Shown piece after piece: positions 1 to 8,527 of a stretch of DNA of 64,000 bases. The number at the start of each line of letters is the position of its first letter. Position 1 is the stretch's first letter. The position numbers and the translations under genes are program-made. Source of the stretch: Planctomycetota bacterium (GTDB lineage: Bacteria > Planctomycetota > UBA1135 > UBA2386); the NCBI GenBank assembly GCA_016713175.1, contig JADJPQ010000009.1:248001-312000 (forward strand). The letters run 5' to 3'. Below the pieces are notes generated by a model that worked only from the letters and a program-made list of their open reading frames with translations, did no database searches and was not told the origin of the DNA.

Positions 1-678
1 TTCCTGACCTTCTTCGTGGCGATCCCGACGGCGATCAAGGAGTTCTCGTGGGTGGCGACGGTGTGGAAGGGGTCGATCGATCTCAACTCGCCGATGCTCT
101 ACACGCTGGCGTTCCTGATCATCTTCGCGATCGGCGGCCTGACGGGTGTGATCCTCGGCGTGCTGAACGTCGACATCCACCTGCACGACACCTACTACGT
201 CGTCGCCCACTTCCATTACGTGATGATGGGTTCGATCTCGCTGGCGTTCTTCGCCGGCCTGCATCACTGGTGGCCGAAGATGTTCGGCGTGATGTACAAC
301 GAATCGTTGGCCAAGTTGGCCTGCGCGATCATCTTCATCGGCTTCAACGCCACGTTCATCCCGCAGTTCATCATGGGCAGCCGCGGCATGCCGCGTCGCT
401 ACGCCGAGTACGCCGCCGAATATCAGCCCTTCCACCAGGCCTCGACGATCGGTGCCATGATCCTCGGTTGCGGCGTCGCGCTGATGTTCGGCTACCTGCT
501 GGCCTCGTTGTTCGCCGGCAAGAAGGCGATGCAGAACCAATGGGGCGGTGTCACCCTCGACTGGATGACGCCCACGCCGCCGCCGCTCGAGAACTTCCAC
601 CAGACGCCGGTCTGGCGCGGCGAGGTCTACGACTATTCGACCCTGGATCTGCGCAGCACGCAGACGCCGGTCAGCTAG
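1..678 (+). CDS. ctaD: Cytochrome c oxidase subunit I, C-terminal part (5' truncated)
   Basis: This is the catalytic heme-copper subunit of an aa3/caa3-type terminal oxidase, an inner-membrane enzyme that reduces O2 and pumps protons. The reading frame is open from base 1, so only about the last 225 residues are present and the start lies outside the window. The motif HDTYYVVAHFHYV, with the two His of AHFHYV that ligate heme a3 and heme a, is at about residues 62-74 of the fragment. Several hydrophobic segments follow and the tail is hydrophilic. The CuB site in earlier helices cannot be seen here. The gene for subunit III begins 12 bases after the stop, so this is the 3' end of a cox operon. 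I am confident of the family. I cannot tell caa3 from aa3 because subunit II is not in view. Confidence 0.95.
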   Translation, partial: FLTFFVAIPTAIKEFSWVATVWKGSIDLNSPMLYTLAFLIIFAIGGLTGVILGVLNVDIHLHDTYYVVAHFHYVMMGSISLAFFAGLHHWWPKMFGVMYNESLAKLACAIIFIGFNATFIPQFIMGSRGMPRRYAEYAAEYQPFHQASTIGAMILGCGVALMFGYLLASLFAGKKAMQNQWGGVTLDWMTPTPPPLENFHQTPVWRGEVYDYSTLDLRSTQTPVS

Positions 679-690
679 GAGCGCCTCCTC

Positions 691-1404
691 ATGAGTCACG
701 ACGGACATCACTCGATCGTCATCCCGGCGCCGGGACCGGAGTTCGTGCCGCACACGGTCGCGCACCACTTCGATTCCCCGGTGCAGGAGTTCCAGGCCTG
801 CAAGCTTGGCTTCTGGCTGTTCCTGGCGACGGAAATCCTGCTGTTCGGTGGGCTGTTCGCTGCCTACTTCTACTTCCACGAGGCCTACCCGGAGACATTC
901 CGGCTCGGGGGCCAACAGCTGAACTGGAAGCTCGGCGCCGTCAACACGACGGTGCTGCTGCTGAGCTCCTGGACGATGGCCATGGGCGTCCGCTCGGCAC
1001 AGACCAGCCAGAAGAAGGCCACGATCCTGTTCTGCTGGTTGACCGTGCTTGGCGCCGCCATCTTCATGGGGATCAAGTTCGTCGAGTACAAGGCCAAGTA
1101 TGAACACGGCTTCCTGCCGCTGTTCGGCGGCTTCGAAGTCGCCGACTGGTTCAAGGACACGCACCACGTGATGAAGGATGTGCCCCACGGGCACATGTTC
1201 TTCGCGATCTACTTCACGATGACCGCGATCCATGGTCTGCACGTGCTGATCGGCGCCGGCCTGATCCTGTGGATCATCAAGGGCGCCAGCAAGGGTCGCT
1301 TCCACGCCGGTTACTACTTGCCGGTCGACCTCGTCGGTCTCTACTGGCACCTCGTCGACCTGATCTGGATCTTCCTGTTCCCCTTGCTCTACCTGGTGCC
1401 GTGA
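691..1404 (+). CDS. ctaE: Cytochrome c oxidase subunit III
   Basis: This is the non-catalytic seven-helix subunit III of the heme-copper oxidase; it stabilises subunit I and its proton uptake. The 237 residues are mostly hydrophobic and carry family motifs such as KLGFWLFLATEILLFGG near residue 36 and the C-terminal WHLVDLIWIFLFPLLYL stretch. A His-rich loop (DTHHVMKDVPHGHMFF) lies around residues 155-170. An AGGAG sequence about 10 bases upstream supports the ATG at 691. The stop codon overlaps the ATG of the next gene by one base, so the subunit III and IV genes are translationally coupled. Confidence 0.95.
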   Translation: MSHDGHHSIVIPAPGPEFVPHTVAHHFDSPVQEFQACKLGFWLFLATEILLFGGLFAAYFYFHEAYPETFRLGGQQLNWKLGAVNTTVLLLSSWTMAMGVRSAQTSQKKATILFCWLTVLGAAIFMGIKFVEYKAKYEHGFLPLFGGFEVADWFKDTHHVMKDVPHGHMFFAIYFTMTAIHGLHVLIGAGLILWIIKGASKGRFHAGYYLPVDLVGLYWHLVDLIWIFLFPLLYLVP

Positions 1405-1829
1405 TGAGTTCCCACCCCGACACCGCGCACGCTCATGCGGCGCACGCTCACGCCGCGCACGGTCATGGCGAAGGCCATCACCACGTCGCTTCTGCCGGCC
1501 TGTTCTTGAAGGTCCTGATCGCCCTGTTGTTCCTGACCGGCATCACCGTCGGCGCCTCGCGGGTCGACTTCGGCTCGGCCAACATGCTGATCGCGATGCT
1601 GATCGCCTGCGTCAAGGCATCGCTCGTCATCGCGATCTTCATGCACGTATGGTGGGACACCGCGATCAACAAGATCATGTTTCTGGGGTCGTTCCTGTTC
1701 CTGTCGCTGCTGTTCGCGTTCACGTTGGCTGATCAGGCGACGCGCTCCTGGGACGGTCCGATCTCGGTGCAGAGAGCCCCGGTCGCTGAGCAGTGGCATC
1801 ACCCGGCGCTGGCCGACAAGAAGCCCTAG
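1404..1829 (+). CDS. ctaF: Cytochrome c oxidase subunit IV (caa3 type, small subunit)
   Basis: This is a small accessory membrane subunit of the oxidase, 141 residues long. The first 27 residues are extremely rich in His and Ala (repeated HAHAAHAHAAHGHG pattern). Three hydrophobic helices follow, with the family pattern KASLVIAIFMHVWWD near residues 70-85, and a polar C-terminus. The ATG at 1404 overlaps the stop of subunit III (TGATG). The His-rich head could bind Cu or Zn, which is an inference from composition only. The end of the gene overlaps the proposed GTG start of the SNF2 gene by 37 bases. Confidence 0.85.
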   Translation: MSSHPDTAHAHAAHAHAAHGHGEGHHHVASAGLFLKVLIALLFLTGITVGASRVDFGSANMLIAMLIACVKASLVIAIFMHVWWDTAINKIMFLGSFLFLSLLFAFTLADQATRSWDGPISVQRAPVAEQWHHPALADKKP

Positions 1830-4693
1830 TCCTGGACGCCGCCTACCTCCACGCCCGCCAGCCCGCGGACGCTCGGATCGCCCTGTGGTGCGATCCCGAT
1901 CGCCAGGCTTTGCTCGCCGCGCTGCCTCCGGAACTGGCCGCGCGGTCGGAGCCATTGGACCTGCAGATCCTGTTGGGTAGTGAAGAGTCGTCGCTGCGGC
2001 CGGTCCATGCGGCGCGCGAAGACGACGACGACGAACGCAGCCAGGCACGGATCGCACCCGCACTGTGGACGATCCCGGCCACCGGCCTCCACCTCGTCGA
2101 TGCGATCGCGTGGCTCTGCAGCCTCGACCCCGCTGCAGCCTCCCCGAGCCTACGCGTGCTGATCGGCGCCGCCCGACTCGCGCGCGCGTTGGTCAACCGT
2201 GGCGACTTCGGCCCGGCGCCGCAACCCGGAGTGCTCCGCTGGGCAGCGCACTGGCAGACCGACACGCAATGGGCGCTCGCTGCCCTTGCCGAGATCATGC
2301 CGGGCTCGCTGACGACCGCTCGTAACGCCGTCCCCGACGATCCGGTCTATTCGGTCACACCGCGCAATCTGCTGGTCAGTCTGATCGGGCACGCCGTCGA
2401 CCAGCTCGCCGCGACCGCCAGCACCCAGCCGGGTCGCTTCCCGAAGGCCGAGCGGCTGCCGAAGGAGTTCTGGCAGACCCAGATGTCGCCGGTCCTCGAG
2501 ATCCTGGTGCCCGAACGGCCGCTCGAAGAAGGCGTGCCGTGGGCGCTGCAGATTCTGGTCCGCCCGATCCCGACGATCCCGCTGACCGAGACCGCCGAGT
2601 CCCTGCACCAGCGCATCGCCAGCTGTCCGTTCCCGAGCGAGCTGGCGCGTGAGTCCCTGCAGCGCGTCGAACTGACCATCGAACGGATGGCCGAGAAACT
2701 GCCGCCACTGCGTCGCGCCAAGAACATGAGCGACGGCAAGGCGAGCCTGACCCGGCAGGAGCTCGACCAGATCCTCGACCACCTGCCGATGCTCGAATCC
2801 GAGGGTTTCGAGCTGTTGCTGCCGGGCGTCGAGTCGATGCAACGGCTGACGGCCCGGGTGACCCTGTCGGAGGTCAAGGGCCAAGGCGACACGCCGCGGC
2901 CGTGGTTCGAGTTCAAGTGGAGCCTGGCCATCGGCGATGTCGAGCTCAGCACCACCGAATTCAACCAGCTCGTCGATGCGCGCACGCCGCTAGTGTTCCT
3001 CGACCGCCGCCCGGTGCTGTTGTCGCCCAAGGACCGGGAAGCGCTGCAGGAGTTCAAGAAGCGCCTGAAGGAAGGCGGCGAACGGATCAGCTTCTTCGAG
3101 GCTCTCCGCCTGCGGCTCGGCGGCGCCTCGCACCTGCACGGCCTGGCGATGGAGACGATCGCCAGCACACCTCGCCTGGAAGCGCTGCTGCAGAACCTCG
3201 AACGCGCCCGCGGCGTCGAGAACCGCGAACTGCCGCCGACGTTCGTCGGCGAGCTGCGCCCGTATCAACAGCGCGGCCACGCCTGGATGTACTACCTGGT
3301 CGACCAGGGCTTTGGCGCCTGCCTCGCCGACGACATGGGTCTGGGCAAGACCGTCCAGGCGATCGCCGTGATGCTCGACTGGCGGCGCAAGGAAGGCCGC
3401 ACCGGCGCGCTGCTGATCGTCTGCCCGGTCTCCGTCCTCGGCAACTGGCGGCGCGAGATCAACCGCTTCGCGCCCGAACTGCGCGTCGTGCTGCACCACG
3501 GCAAGACCCGCGCCGAGACCACCGAGGACTTCCACAAGACCCTCGCCAACTCCGACATCGTGCTGACCAGCTACAACCTGCTGCAGCGCGACGAGGAGAT
3601 GATGACCTCGGTGACCTTCGAGGGCGTGTTGCTCGACGAAGCGCAGAACATCAAGAACCCGACCACCAAGCAGTCCAAGGTCGCCCGCACGCTCAAGGGC
3701 AACTTCCGGATGACGCTGACCGGCACGCCGCTCGAGAACCGGCCGCTCGACCTGTGGTCGATCATGGACTTCCTCAACGAAGGCCTGCTCGGCTCGCGCA
3801 CGCAGTTCCTGCAGACGCTCGAACACCCGATCGTCAAGCAGCGCAAGGCCAGTTCGATGTCGGCCTTGGCGCGCCTGGTGCGGCCGTTCGTGTTGCGCCG
3901 CCTGAAGACCGATCCGGAGATCGTCGCCGACCTGCCGGAGAAGACCGAACAGATCGTCGCCGCGACAATCAGCCGCGAACAGGCGATCCTCTACGAGTCC
4001 GTGGTCCGCAAGGGTCTGCAGGAGGTCGAGAAGGCCGCTGAGGGCATCCAGCGCCGTGGCGCGATCCTGACGACGTTGCTCCGCCTGAAGCAGGTCTGCA
4101 ACCACCCCGCGCACTACCTGATGGACGGCAGCGCGTTGCACGCGCGCTCGGGCAAGCTGGATCTGTTGTCCGAGATGCTCGAGGAGGCGATCGAGGAGGG
4201 CGACCGCTGCCTGGTGTTCACGCAGTTCAAGGAGATGGGGTCGTTGCTGAAGACCCACATCGAGGACTCGCTGAAGCAGTCGGTGTTGTTCCTGCACGGC
4301 GGTGTCGCGCAGAAGGACCGCGACGACATGGTCGCCAACTTCCAGGAGTCGCGGCCCGACGGTCCGAAGGTGTTCGTGTTGTCGCTGAAGGCCGGCGGCA
4401 CCGGCCTGAACCTGACCGCCGCCAATCGCGTGTTCCACTACGACCGGTGGTGGAATCCGGCCGTCGAGGATCAGGCCACCGACCGCGCGTTCCGCATCGG
4501 TCAGCTGCGCAACGTCTTCGTGCACAAGTTCGTCTGCACCGGCACGCTCGAGGAACGCATCCAGCAGATGCTCGAACGCAAACGCGAGGTCGCTGACAAC
4601 CTGCTCGCCGCCGGCGAGAACTGGATCACCGAGCTCAGCAACGACGAACTGAAGCGGCTGCTGACGCTCGATCGCAAGGAGGCACTGGCGTGA
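1793..4693 (+). CDS. SNF2-family DEAD/DEAH box ATPase (helicase-like)
   Basis: This is a large (about 966 residues) Swi2/Snf2-type double-stranded DNA translocase of the bacterial RapA/HepA-like group. An N-terminal region of about 480 residues has no motif I recognise. The SNF2 core follows: motif I DDMGLGKT near residue 513, DEAQ box (LLDEAQNIKN) near 612, motif III LTGTPLENR near 642, and the C-terminal RecA-like domain with GGTGLNL and WWNPAVEDQATDRAFRIGQ near 867-903. The only usable upstream start is GTG 1793, inside the end of the previous gene; a downstream TTG start is possible. Its stop overlaps the start of a SWIM zinc-finger gene (GTGA), a pairing often seen for bacterial SNF2 proteins. 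Its likely role is remodelling of protein-DNA or RNA polymerase complexes; the substrate is unknown. Confidence 0.9.
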   Translation: MASPGAGRQEALVLDAAYLHARQPADARIALWCDPDRQALLAALPPELAARSEPLDLQILLGSEESSLRPVHAAREDDDDERSQARIAPALWTIPATGLHLVDAIAWLCSLDPAAASPSLRVLIGAARLARALVNRGDFGPAPQPGVLRWAAHWQTDTQWALAALAEIMPGSLTTARNAVPDDPVYSVTPRNLLVSLIGHAVDQLAATASTQPGRFPKAERLPKEFWQTQMSPVLEILVPERPLEEGVPWALQILVRPIPTIPLTETAESLHQRIASCPFPSELARESLQRVELTIERMAEKLPPLRRAKNMSDGKASLTRQELDQILDHLPMLESEGFELLLPGVESMQRLTARVTLSEVKGQGDTPRPWFEFKWSLAIGDVELSTTEFNQLVDARTPLVFLDRRPVLLSPKDREALQEFKKRLKEGGERISFFEALRLRLGGASHLHGLAMETIASTPRLEALLQNLERARGVENRELPPTFVGELRPYQQRGHAWMYYLVDQGFGACLADDMGLGKTVQAIAVMLDWRRKEGRTGALLIVCPVSVLGNWRREINRFAPELRVVLHHGKTRAETTEDFHKTLANSDIVLTSYNLLQRDEEMMTSVTFEGVLLDEAQNIKNPTTKQSKVARTLKGNFRMTLTGTPLENRPLDLWSIMDFLNEGLLGSRTQFLQTLEHPIVKQRKASSMSALARLVRPFVLRRLKTDPEIVADLPEKTEQIVAATISREQAILYESVVRKGLQEVEKAAEGIQRRGAILTTLLRLKQVCNHPAHYLMDGSALHARSGKLDLLSEMLEEAIEEGDRCLVFTQFKEMGSLLKTHIEDSLKQSVLFLHGGVAQKDRDDMVANFQESRPDGPKVFVLSLKAGGTGLNLTAANRVFHYDRWWNPAVEDQATDRAFRIGQLRNVFVHKFVCTGTLEERIQQMLERKREVADNLLAAGENWITELSNDELKRLLTLDRKEALA

Positions 4694-5403
4694 ACGAACG
4701 CAAAGCCGTGTCCCTGGGCGAACGTTGGCGCCGCGAAGCGACGCGCGGGATCGACGACAAGCGCTTTGCCGCGGCTCTGGAAGCGCTACCAGCGATCCGC
4801 AAGCCGATGGTCCGCATCCGCCCCGGTGGCATCCGCGCCGAGATGGAGGGCGCGATGGGCAGCATCCACGAGGTGGCGCTGCACATCCGGACGTTGCCCA
4901 ACAAGGACCTGCCGACCGTCATCCGTGTGCTCCGCCGCAGCCGGTCGATCGTCGACGCGCTCGAGAACGGCCGGGTGACGCGATCGTTCGATCGCCTGGT
5001 CGCCCGCATCGTCGGCGAACCGTTGTTCCCGGACTCCCGCCGGGTCACCTTCGGGTGCTCGTGCGATCTGCCGGACAAGCCGTGCCGGCACGTGCTGGCA
5101 CTGCACGAACTGTTTGCCCGGCGCCTCGATGAGAAGCCGTGGGAACTGCTGACGCTGCGCGGTCTCGATCTGCACGACCTGCTGGCCAAGGTGAAGCAGT
5201 CGGCGCCGGATCCGGACCAGCCACCGCTCGCCTTCGGCGCACCGGAAGAGCCCGTCCTCTACCCGGAAGCCGAGGACGCTGACCTGGAGTCGCCGATGAC
5301 GCCAGCGCAGGTCCGCTGGCTGCTCGGCACCGTGCCGCAACGGTTCGTCGATGCGGCATTTGCGGCGCTGCAGCGTCTGGAGTCGCCGCCACCGGCCAAG
5401 TAG
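4690..5403 (+). CDS. SWIM zinc-finger protein
   Basis: This 237-residue protein has a SWIM-type zinc-binding motif near residues 120-140: GCSCDLPDKPCRHVLALH, matching CxCx(n)CxH. The rest is a helical, Arg-rich region without other recognisable domains and an acidic, Pro-containing tail. It starts with GTG overlapping the stop of the SNF2 ATPase, so the two are almost certainly co-translated and may form one DNA-acting complex. SWIM domains generally bind DNA or protein partners; no enzyme activity is suggested. Confidence 0.85.
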   Translation: MNERKAVSLGERWRREATRGIDDKRFAAALEALPAIRKPMVRIRPGGIRAEMEGAMGSIHEVALHIRTLPNKDLPTVIRVLRRSRSIVDALENGRVTRSFDRLVARIVGEPLFPDSRRVTFGCSCDLPDKPCRHVLALHELFARRLDEKPWELLTLRGLDLHDLLAKVKQSAPDPDQPPLAFGAPEEPVLYPEAEDADLESPMTPAQVRWLLGTVPQRFVDAAFAALQRLESPPPAK

Positions 5404-5498
5404 CGTCTTTCGCCACATTCTCGCTCAAGGGTGCAGCTCCGGCATGGGCGCTGCAGGTTTCCGGATGGTCGGGCCGCCATCCGAACCCGGAGGCTCTC

Positions 5499-6905
5499 TT
5501 GATCGGTCTCGACCCCTCGACCGTGACGGCAACCGTCACTGCCGGCGAACTGCAGCGCTTGGACTTCACCGCGAGCGGCCTCGGCCTGGCCGCCCTGGCG
5601 ATCTTCGTGTTCGCCTATTTGCTCGTCGTGCTCGAGGAACGGCTGCATCTGCGGAAGAGCAAGCCCGTGGTCATCGCCGCCGGGGTGCTGTGGATCCTGG
5701 TCGCGATCGCCTACGCCGGGCACCCGGACGCCGCGTCGATGCCGCACAACCATCTCGAGCAACGCGTGCTGCACTACGCCGGCGAGTACGGCGCGCTGTT
5801 CCTGTTCCTGATGGTGGCGATGACCTACATCTCGACCATCGCCGCCCACAACGTGTTCTTGTGGCTGAACGGCTGGCTGGTGTCGCGCGGCTTCTCGCTG
5901 CGCGCGGTCTACTGGGCGACCGGCACGCTGGCGTTCTGCATCTCACCCGTCGCCGACAACCTGACGACCGCGCTGTTGATGGGCGCGGTCGCGATCGCGG
6001 TCGGCCATGGCAATGTCAAGTTCCTGGCGGCAGCGTGCACCAACATCGTGATCGCGGCCAACGCCGGTGGCGCGTTCTCGCCGTTCGGCGACATCACGAC
6101 GCTGATGGTCTGGCAGGCCGGCAAGGTGCACACGATGGAGTTCTTCAAGCTCCTGGTGCCGTCGTTGGTCAATTGGCTGGTGCCGGCGGTGATCATGCAC
6201 TTCACGGTTCCGCAGGGCCGACCCGCAGCCCGGCAGCAGAGCGTTCCTCTCGAGCCTGGGTGGTGGGTGGTGATCGTGTTGTTCCTGGCGACGATCGTCA
6301 CTGCCGTGACGTTCCACGCCGCGCTCCATCTGCCGCCGTTCCTGGGGATGACCACCGGGCTTGGCTACTTCTTCCTCTACGGCTGGTTTCGCCATCTGCA
6401 GCACAAGCGCAACCTGACCGACCGGCCCTTCGATGCGTTCAAGGCCGTGGCCGAGGTCGAGTGGGACACGATGCTGTTCTTTTTCGGTGTGATCCTGTGT
6501 GTCGGCGCCCTGCAGGAGCTGATGTTCCTGCACAAGGCCAATGCCTGGCTCTATGACCCTGTCGCGGGCCTCGGCGCAACCTGGGCCAACATCGGTATCG
6601 GTCTTCTCAGCGCCCTGATCGACAACGTGCCGGTCATGTTTGCGGTCCTGGGCATGAGCCCGACCATGGATCCGCTGGCCCCGGGTCTTCTGCACACCCC
6701 CATGGCGGACTACCAGTGGTTGCTGGTGACCCTGACCGCCGGTGTCGGAGGCTCCCTGTTGTCGGTCGGTTCGGCCGCCGGCGTGGCGCTGATGGGCTCG
6801 GCTCACGGCATATACACCTTTGGCCGTCACCTCCGATTCCTGCCCGCCATCGCGCTCGGCTACGCTGCTTCGATTGCCACGCACTGGTGGATGAACGCGC
6901 CCTGA
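5499..6905 (+). CDS. nhaD: NhaD-type Na+/H+ antiporter, copy 1
   Basis: This is a polytopic inner-membrane antiporter (468 residues, IT superfamily NhaD group) that exports Na+ or Li+ in exchange for protons. It has the motifs shared by the three neighbouring copies: VVLEERLHLRKSKPVV near residue 45, FLFLMVAMTYIS near 104, SPVADNLTTALLMG near 148, FSPFGDITTLMVWQ near 189, and DTMLFFFGVILCVGAL near 325. The Asp residues in these membrane motifs are the likely ion-binding positions by family analogy. A GGAGG at 5489-5493, five bases before TTG 5499, decides the start. It is the first of three tandem copies. Confidence 0.93.
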   Translation: MIGLDPSTVTATVTAGELQRLDFTASGLGLAALAIFVFAYLLVVLEERLHLRKSKPVVIAAGVLWILVAIAYAGHPDAASMPHNHLEQRVLHYAGEYGALFLFLMVAMTYISTIAAHNVFLWLNGWLVSRGFSLRAVYWATGTLAFCISPVADNLTTALLMGAVAIAVGHGNVKFLAAACTNIVIAANAGGAFSPFGDITTLMVWQAGKVHTMEFFKLLVPSLVNWLVPAVIMHFTVPQGRPAARQQSVPLEPGWWVVIVLFLATIVTAVTFHAALHLPPFLGMTTGLGYFFLYGWFRHLQHKRNLTDRPFDAFKAVAEVEWDTMLFFFGVILCVGALQELMFLHKANAWLYDPVAGLGATWANIGIGLLSALIDNVPVMFAVLGMSPTMDPLAPGLLHTPMADYQWLLVTLTAGVGGSLLSVGSAAGVALMGSAHGIYTFGRHLRFLPAIALGYAASIATHWWMNAP

Positions 6906-6982
6906 TCCGGTGAAAATTCGACCGCGGCCCAGGTCCGCGGCACGGAATGTGAACAGTGGCTGATGAACGTTCGTAACGGCGC

Positions 6983-8452
6983 GTGTCGATCCTGGACTGC
7001 GCGGCTCCGGCGCCGGATCCTTCCGCGACCCCTCTCCGGTCCGGCGCTCCCAGCCAGACCCTGTTCAGCCCTTCCGGTCGCGTGCTCAACTCCCTGGTCG
7101 ACGGTGCCCAGTTCGACCTGACCAACACGCCGCTCGGCATCGCCGCGCTGATCGTGTTCGTCGGGGCCTATTTGTTGGTCGTGCTCGAAGAGCGCATCAA
7201 GCTCCGGAAGTCGAAGCCGGTGCTGCTCGGGGCCGCGATCCTGTGGATCCTGACCTCGATCGGCCTGCAGCAGCAGCCGAACGTCACCGGCGAACTGATC
7301 GAACAGAGGGTCAGCCACTACATCGCCGAGTACGGCGCACTGTTCCTCTTCCTGATGGTGGCGATGACCTACATCTCCGCCATCGCTGCGCACAATGTGT
7401 TCTTGAAGCTGAACGCGTGGCTGGTGGCCTCCGGCTATGGCTACCGCGCGGTGTTCTGGGCCACGGGCATCCTGGCGTTCTGGATCTCGCCGGTCGCCGA
7501 CAACATGACCACTGCACTGCTGATGGGTGCGGTCGTCGTCGCCGTCGGCAAGGGCGACATGCGCTTCATCGCGCCGAGCTGCTGCAGCATCGTGATCGCC
7601 GCGAATGCCGGCGGCGCGTTCTCGCCGTTCGGTGACATCACGACCCTGATGGTGTGGGCCGAGGACAAGGTGCACACGGCCGAGTTCCTCAAACTGCTGC
7701 CGGCGTGCATCGTCAACTGGCTGGTGCCGGCCGCGATCATGCACTTCTGGATCCCTGACGAGAAACCCAAGCCACTGCAACATGAAGTCCAGCTGAAGAA
7801 GGGCTGGGCCGTCGTCATCGGCCTGTTCCTGGCGACGATCGTCACCGCCGTGCTCTTCCACATGTACCTGCACCTGCCGCCGGCGCTCGGCATGACGATG
7901 GGGCTGGGCTACTACTTCATCTACGGCTGGCTGAGCATCCGCGCCTACCACAAGAAGCGCATTGCCGAACCGCTCGACGTGTTCAAGAACGTTGCCGAGG
8001 TCGAGTGGGACACGATGTTGTTCTTCTTCGGCGTGATCTTGTGTGTCGGTGCGCTGCGCGAACTGGGCTTCCTGGCGCTCGCCAGCCATGCGCTCTACGA
8101 CCCGGTGTCAGGCGTGGGCGCGACCTGGGCCAACATCGGGATGGGGGTGCTATCGGCGGTGGTCGACAACGTGCCGCTGATGTTCGCGGTGCTCAGCATG
8201 AATCCGCCGATGGACCCGGCGATGCCAGCGGACGTCACGCACACAGCGACCTCGGTCTACCAGTGGCTGCTGATCACGCTGACCTGCGGCACCGGCGGCT
8301 CCTTGCTATCGGTCGGATCGGCCGCGGGTGTTGCCTTGATGGGCAGTGCCCACGGAATGTACACGTTCGTCAGCCACTTGAAGTGGCTGCCGGCGATCGC
8401 TGCCGGGTATGCCGCCAGCATCCTGGTGCACTGGCTGCTGAATGCGGCATAA
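6983..8452 (+). CDS. nhaD: NhaD-type Na+/H+ antiporter, copy 2
   Basis: This second tandem paralogue has 489 residues, with an N-terminal extension of about 30 residues (Ala, Pro and Ser rich) absent from the other copies. It has the same motif series: VVLEERIKLRKSKPVL, FLFLMVAMTYIS, SPVADNMTTALLMG, FSPFGDITTLMVW (followed by AEDKVHTAEF, where copies 1 and 3 have QAGKV) and DTMLFFFGVILCVGAL. The GTG at 6983 has no clear Shine-Dalgarno, so the true start could be a little downstream. The 77-base gap to copy 1 holds a short CCGCGG/CCGCGG inverted repeat without a T-tract. The product is an Na+/H+ exchanger in the cytoplasmic membrane. Confidence 0.92.
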   Translation: MSILDCAAPAPDPSATPLRSGAPSQTLFSPSGRVLNSLVDGAQFDLTNTPLGIAALIVFVGAYLLVVLEERIKLRKSKPVLLGAAILWILTSIGLQQQPNVTGELIEQRVSHYIAEYGALFLFLMVAMTYISAIAAHNVFLKLNAWLVASGYGYRAVFWATGILAFWISPVADNMTTALLMGAVVVAVGKGDMRFIAPSCCSIVIAANAGGAFSPFGDITTLMVWAEDKVHTAEFLKLLPACIVNWLVPAAIMHFWIPDEKPKPLQHEVQLKKGWAVVIGLFLATIVTAVLFHMYLHLPPALGMTMGLGYYFIYGWLSIRAYHKKRIAEPLDVFKNVAEVEWDTMLFFFGVILCVGALRELGFLALASHALYDPVSGVGATWANIGMGVLSAVVDNVPLMFAVLSMNPPMDPAMPADVTHTATSVYQWLLITLTCGTGGSLLSVGSAAGVALMGSAHGMYTFVSHLKWLPAIAAGYAASILVHWLLNAA

Positions 8453-8527
8453 CGCCTCACTTCGCGCCTGACTGTCGGTCGATAGGTCACCCGGCTGCGC
8501 CAACCGGCGCATCGACGAGGGAGACCA

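Noticed and set aside
2990..4525. Minus-strand 511-codon frame opposite the SNF2 gene
   Set aside because: Antisense to conserved helicase motifs, with biased composition and no homology.
6922..6940. CCGCGG/CCGCGG inverted repeat after the first nhaD as a terminator
   Set aside because: Only 6 bp, no T-tract; common by chance in this GC-rich DNA.
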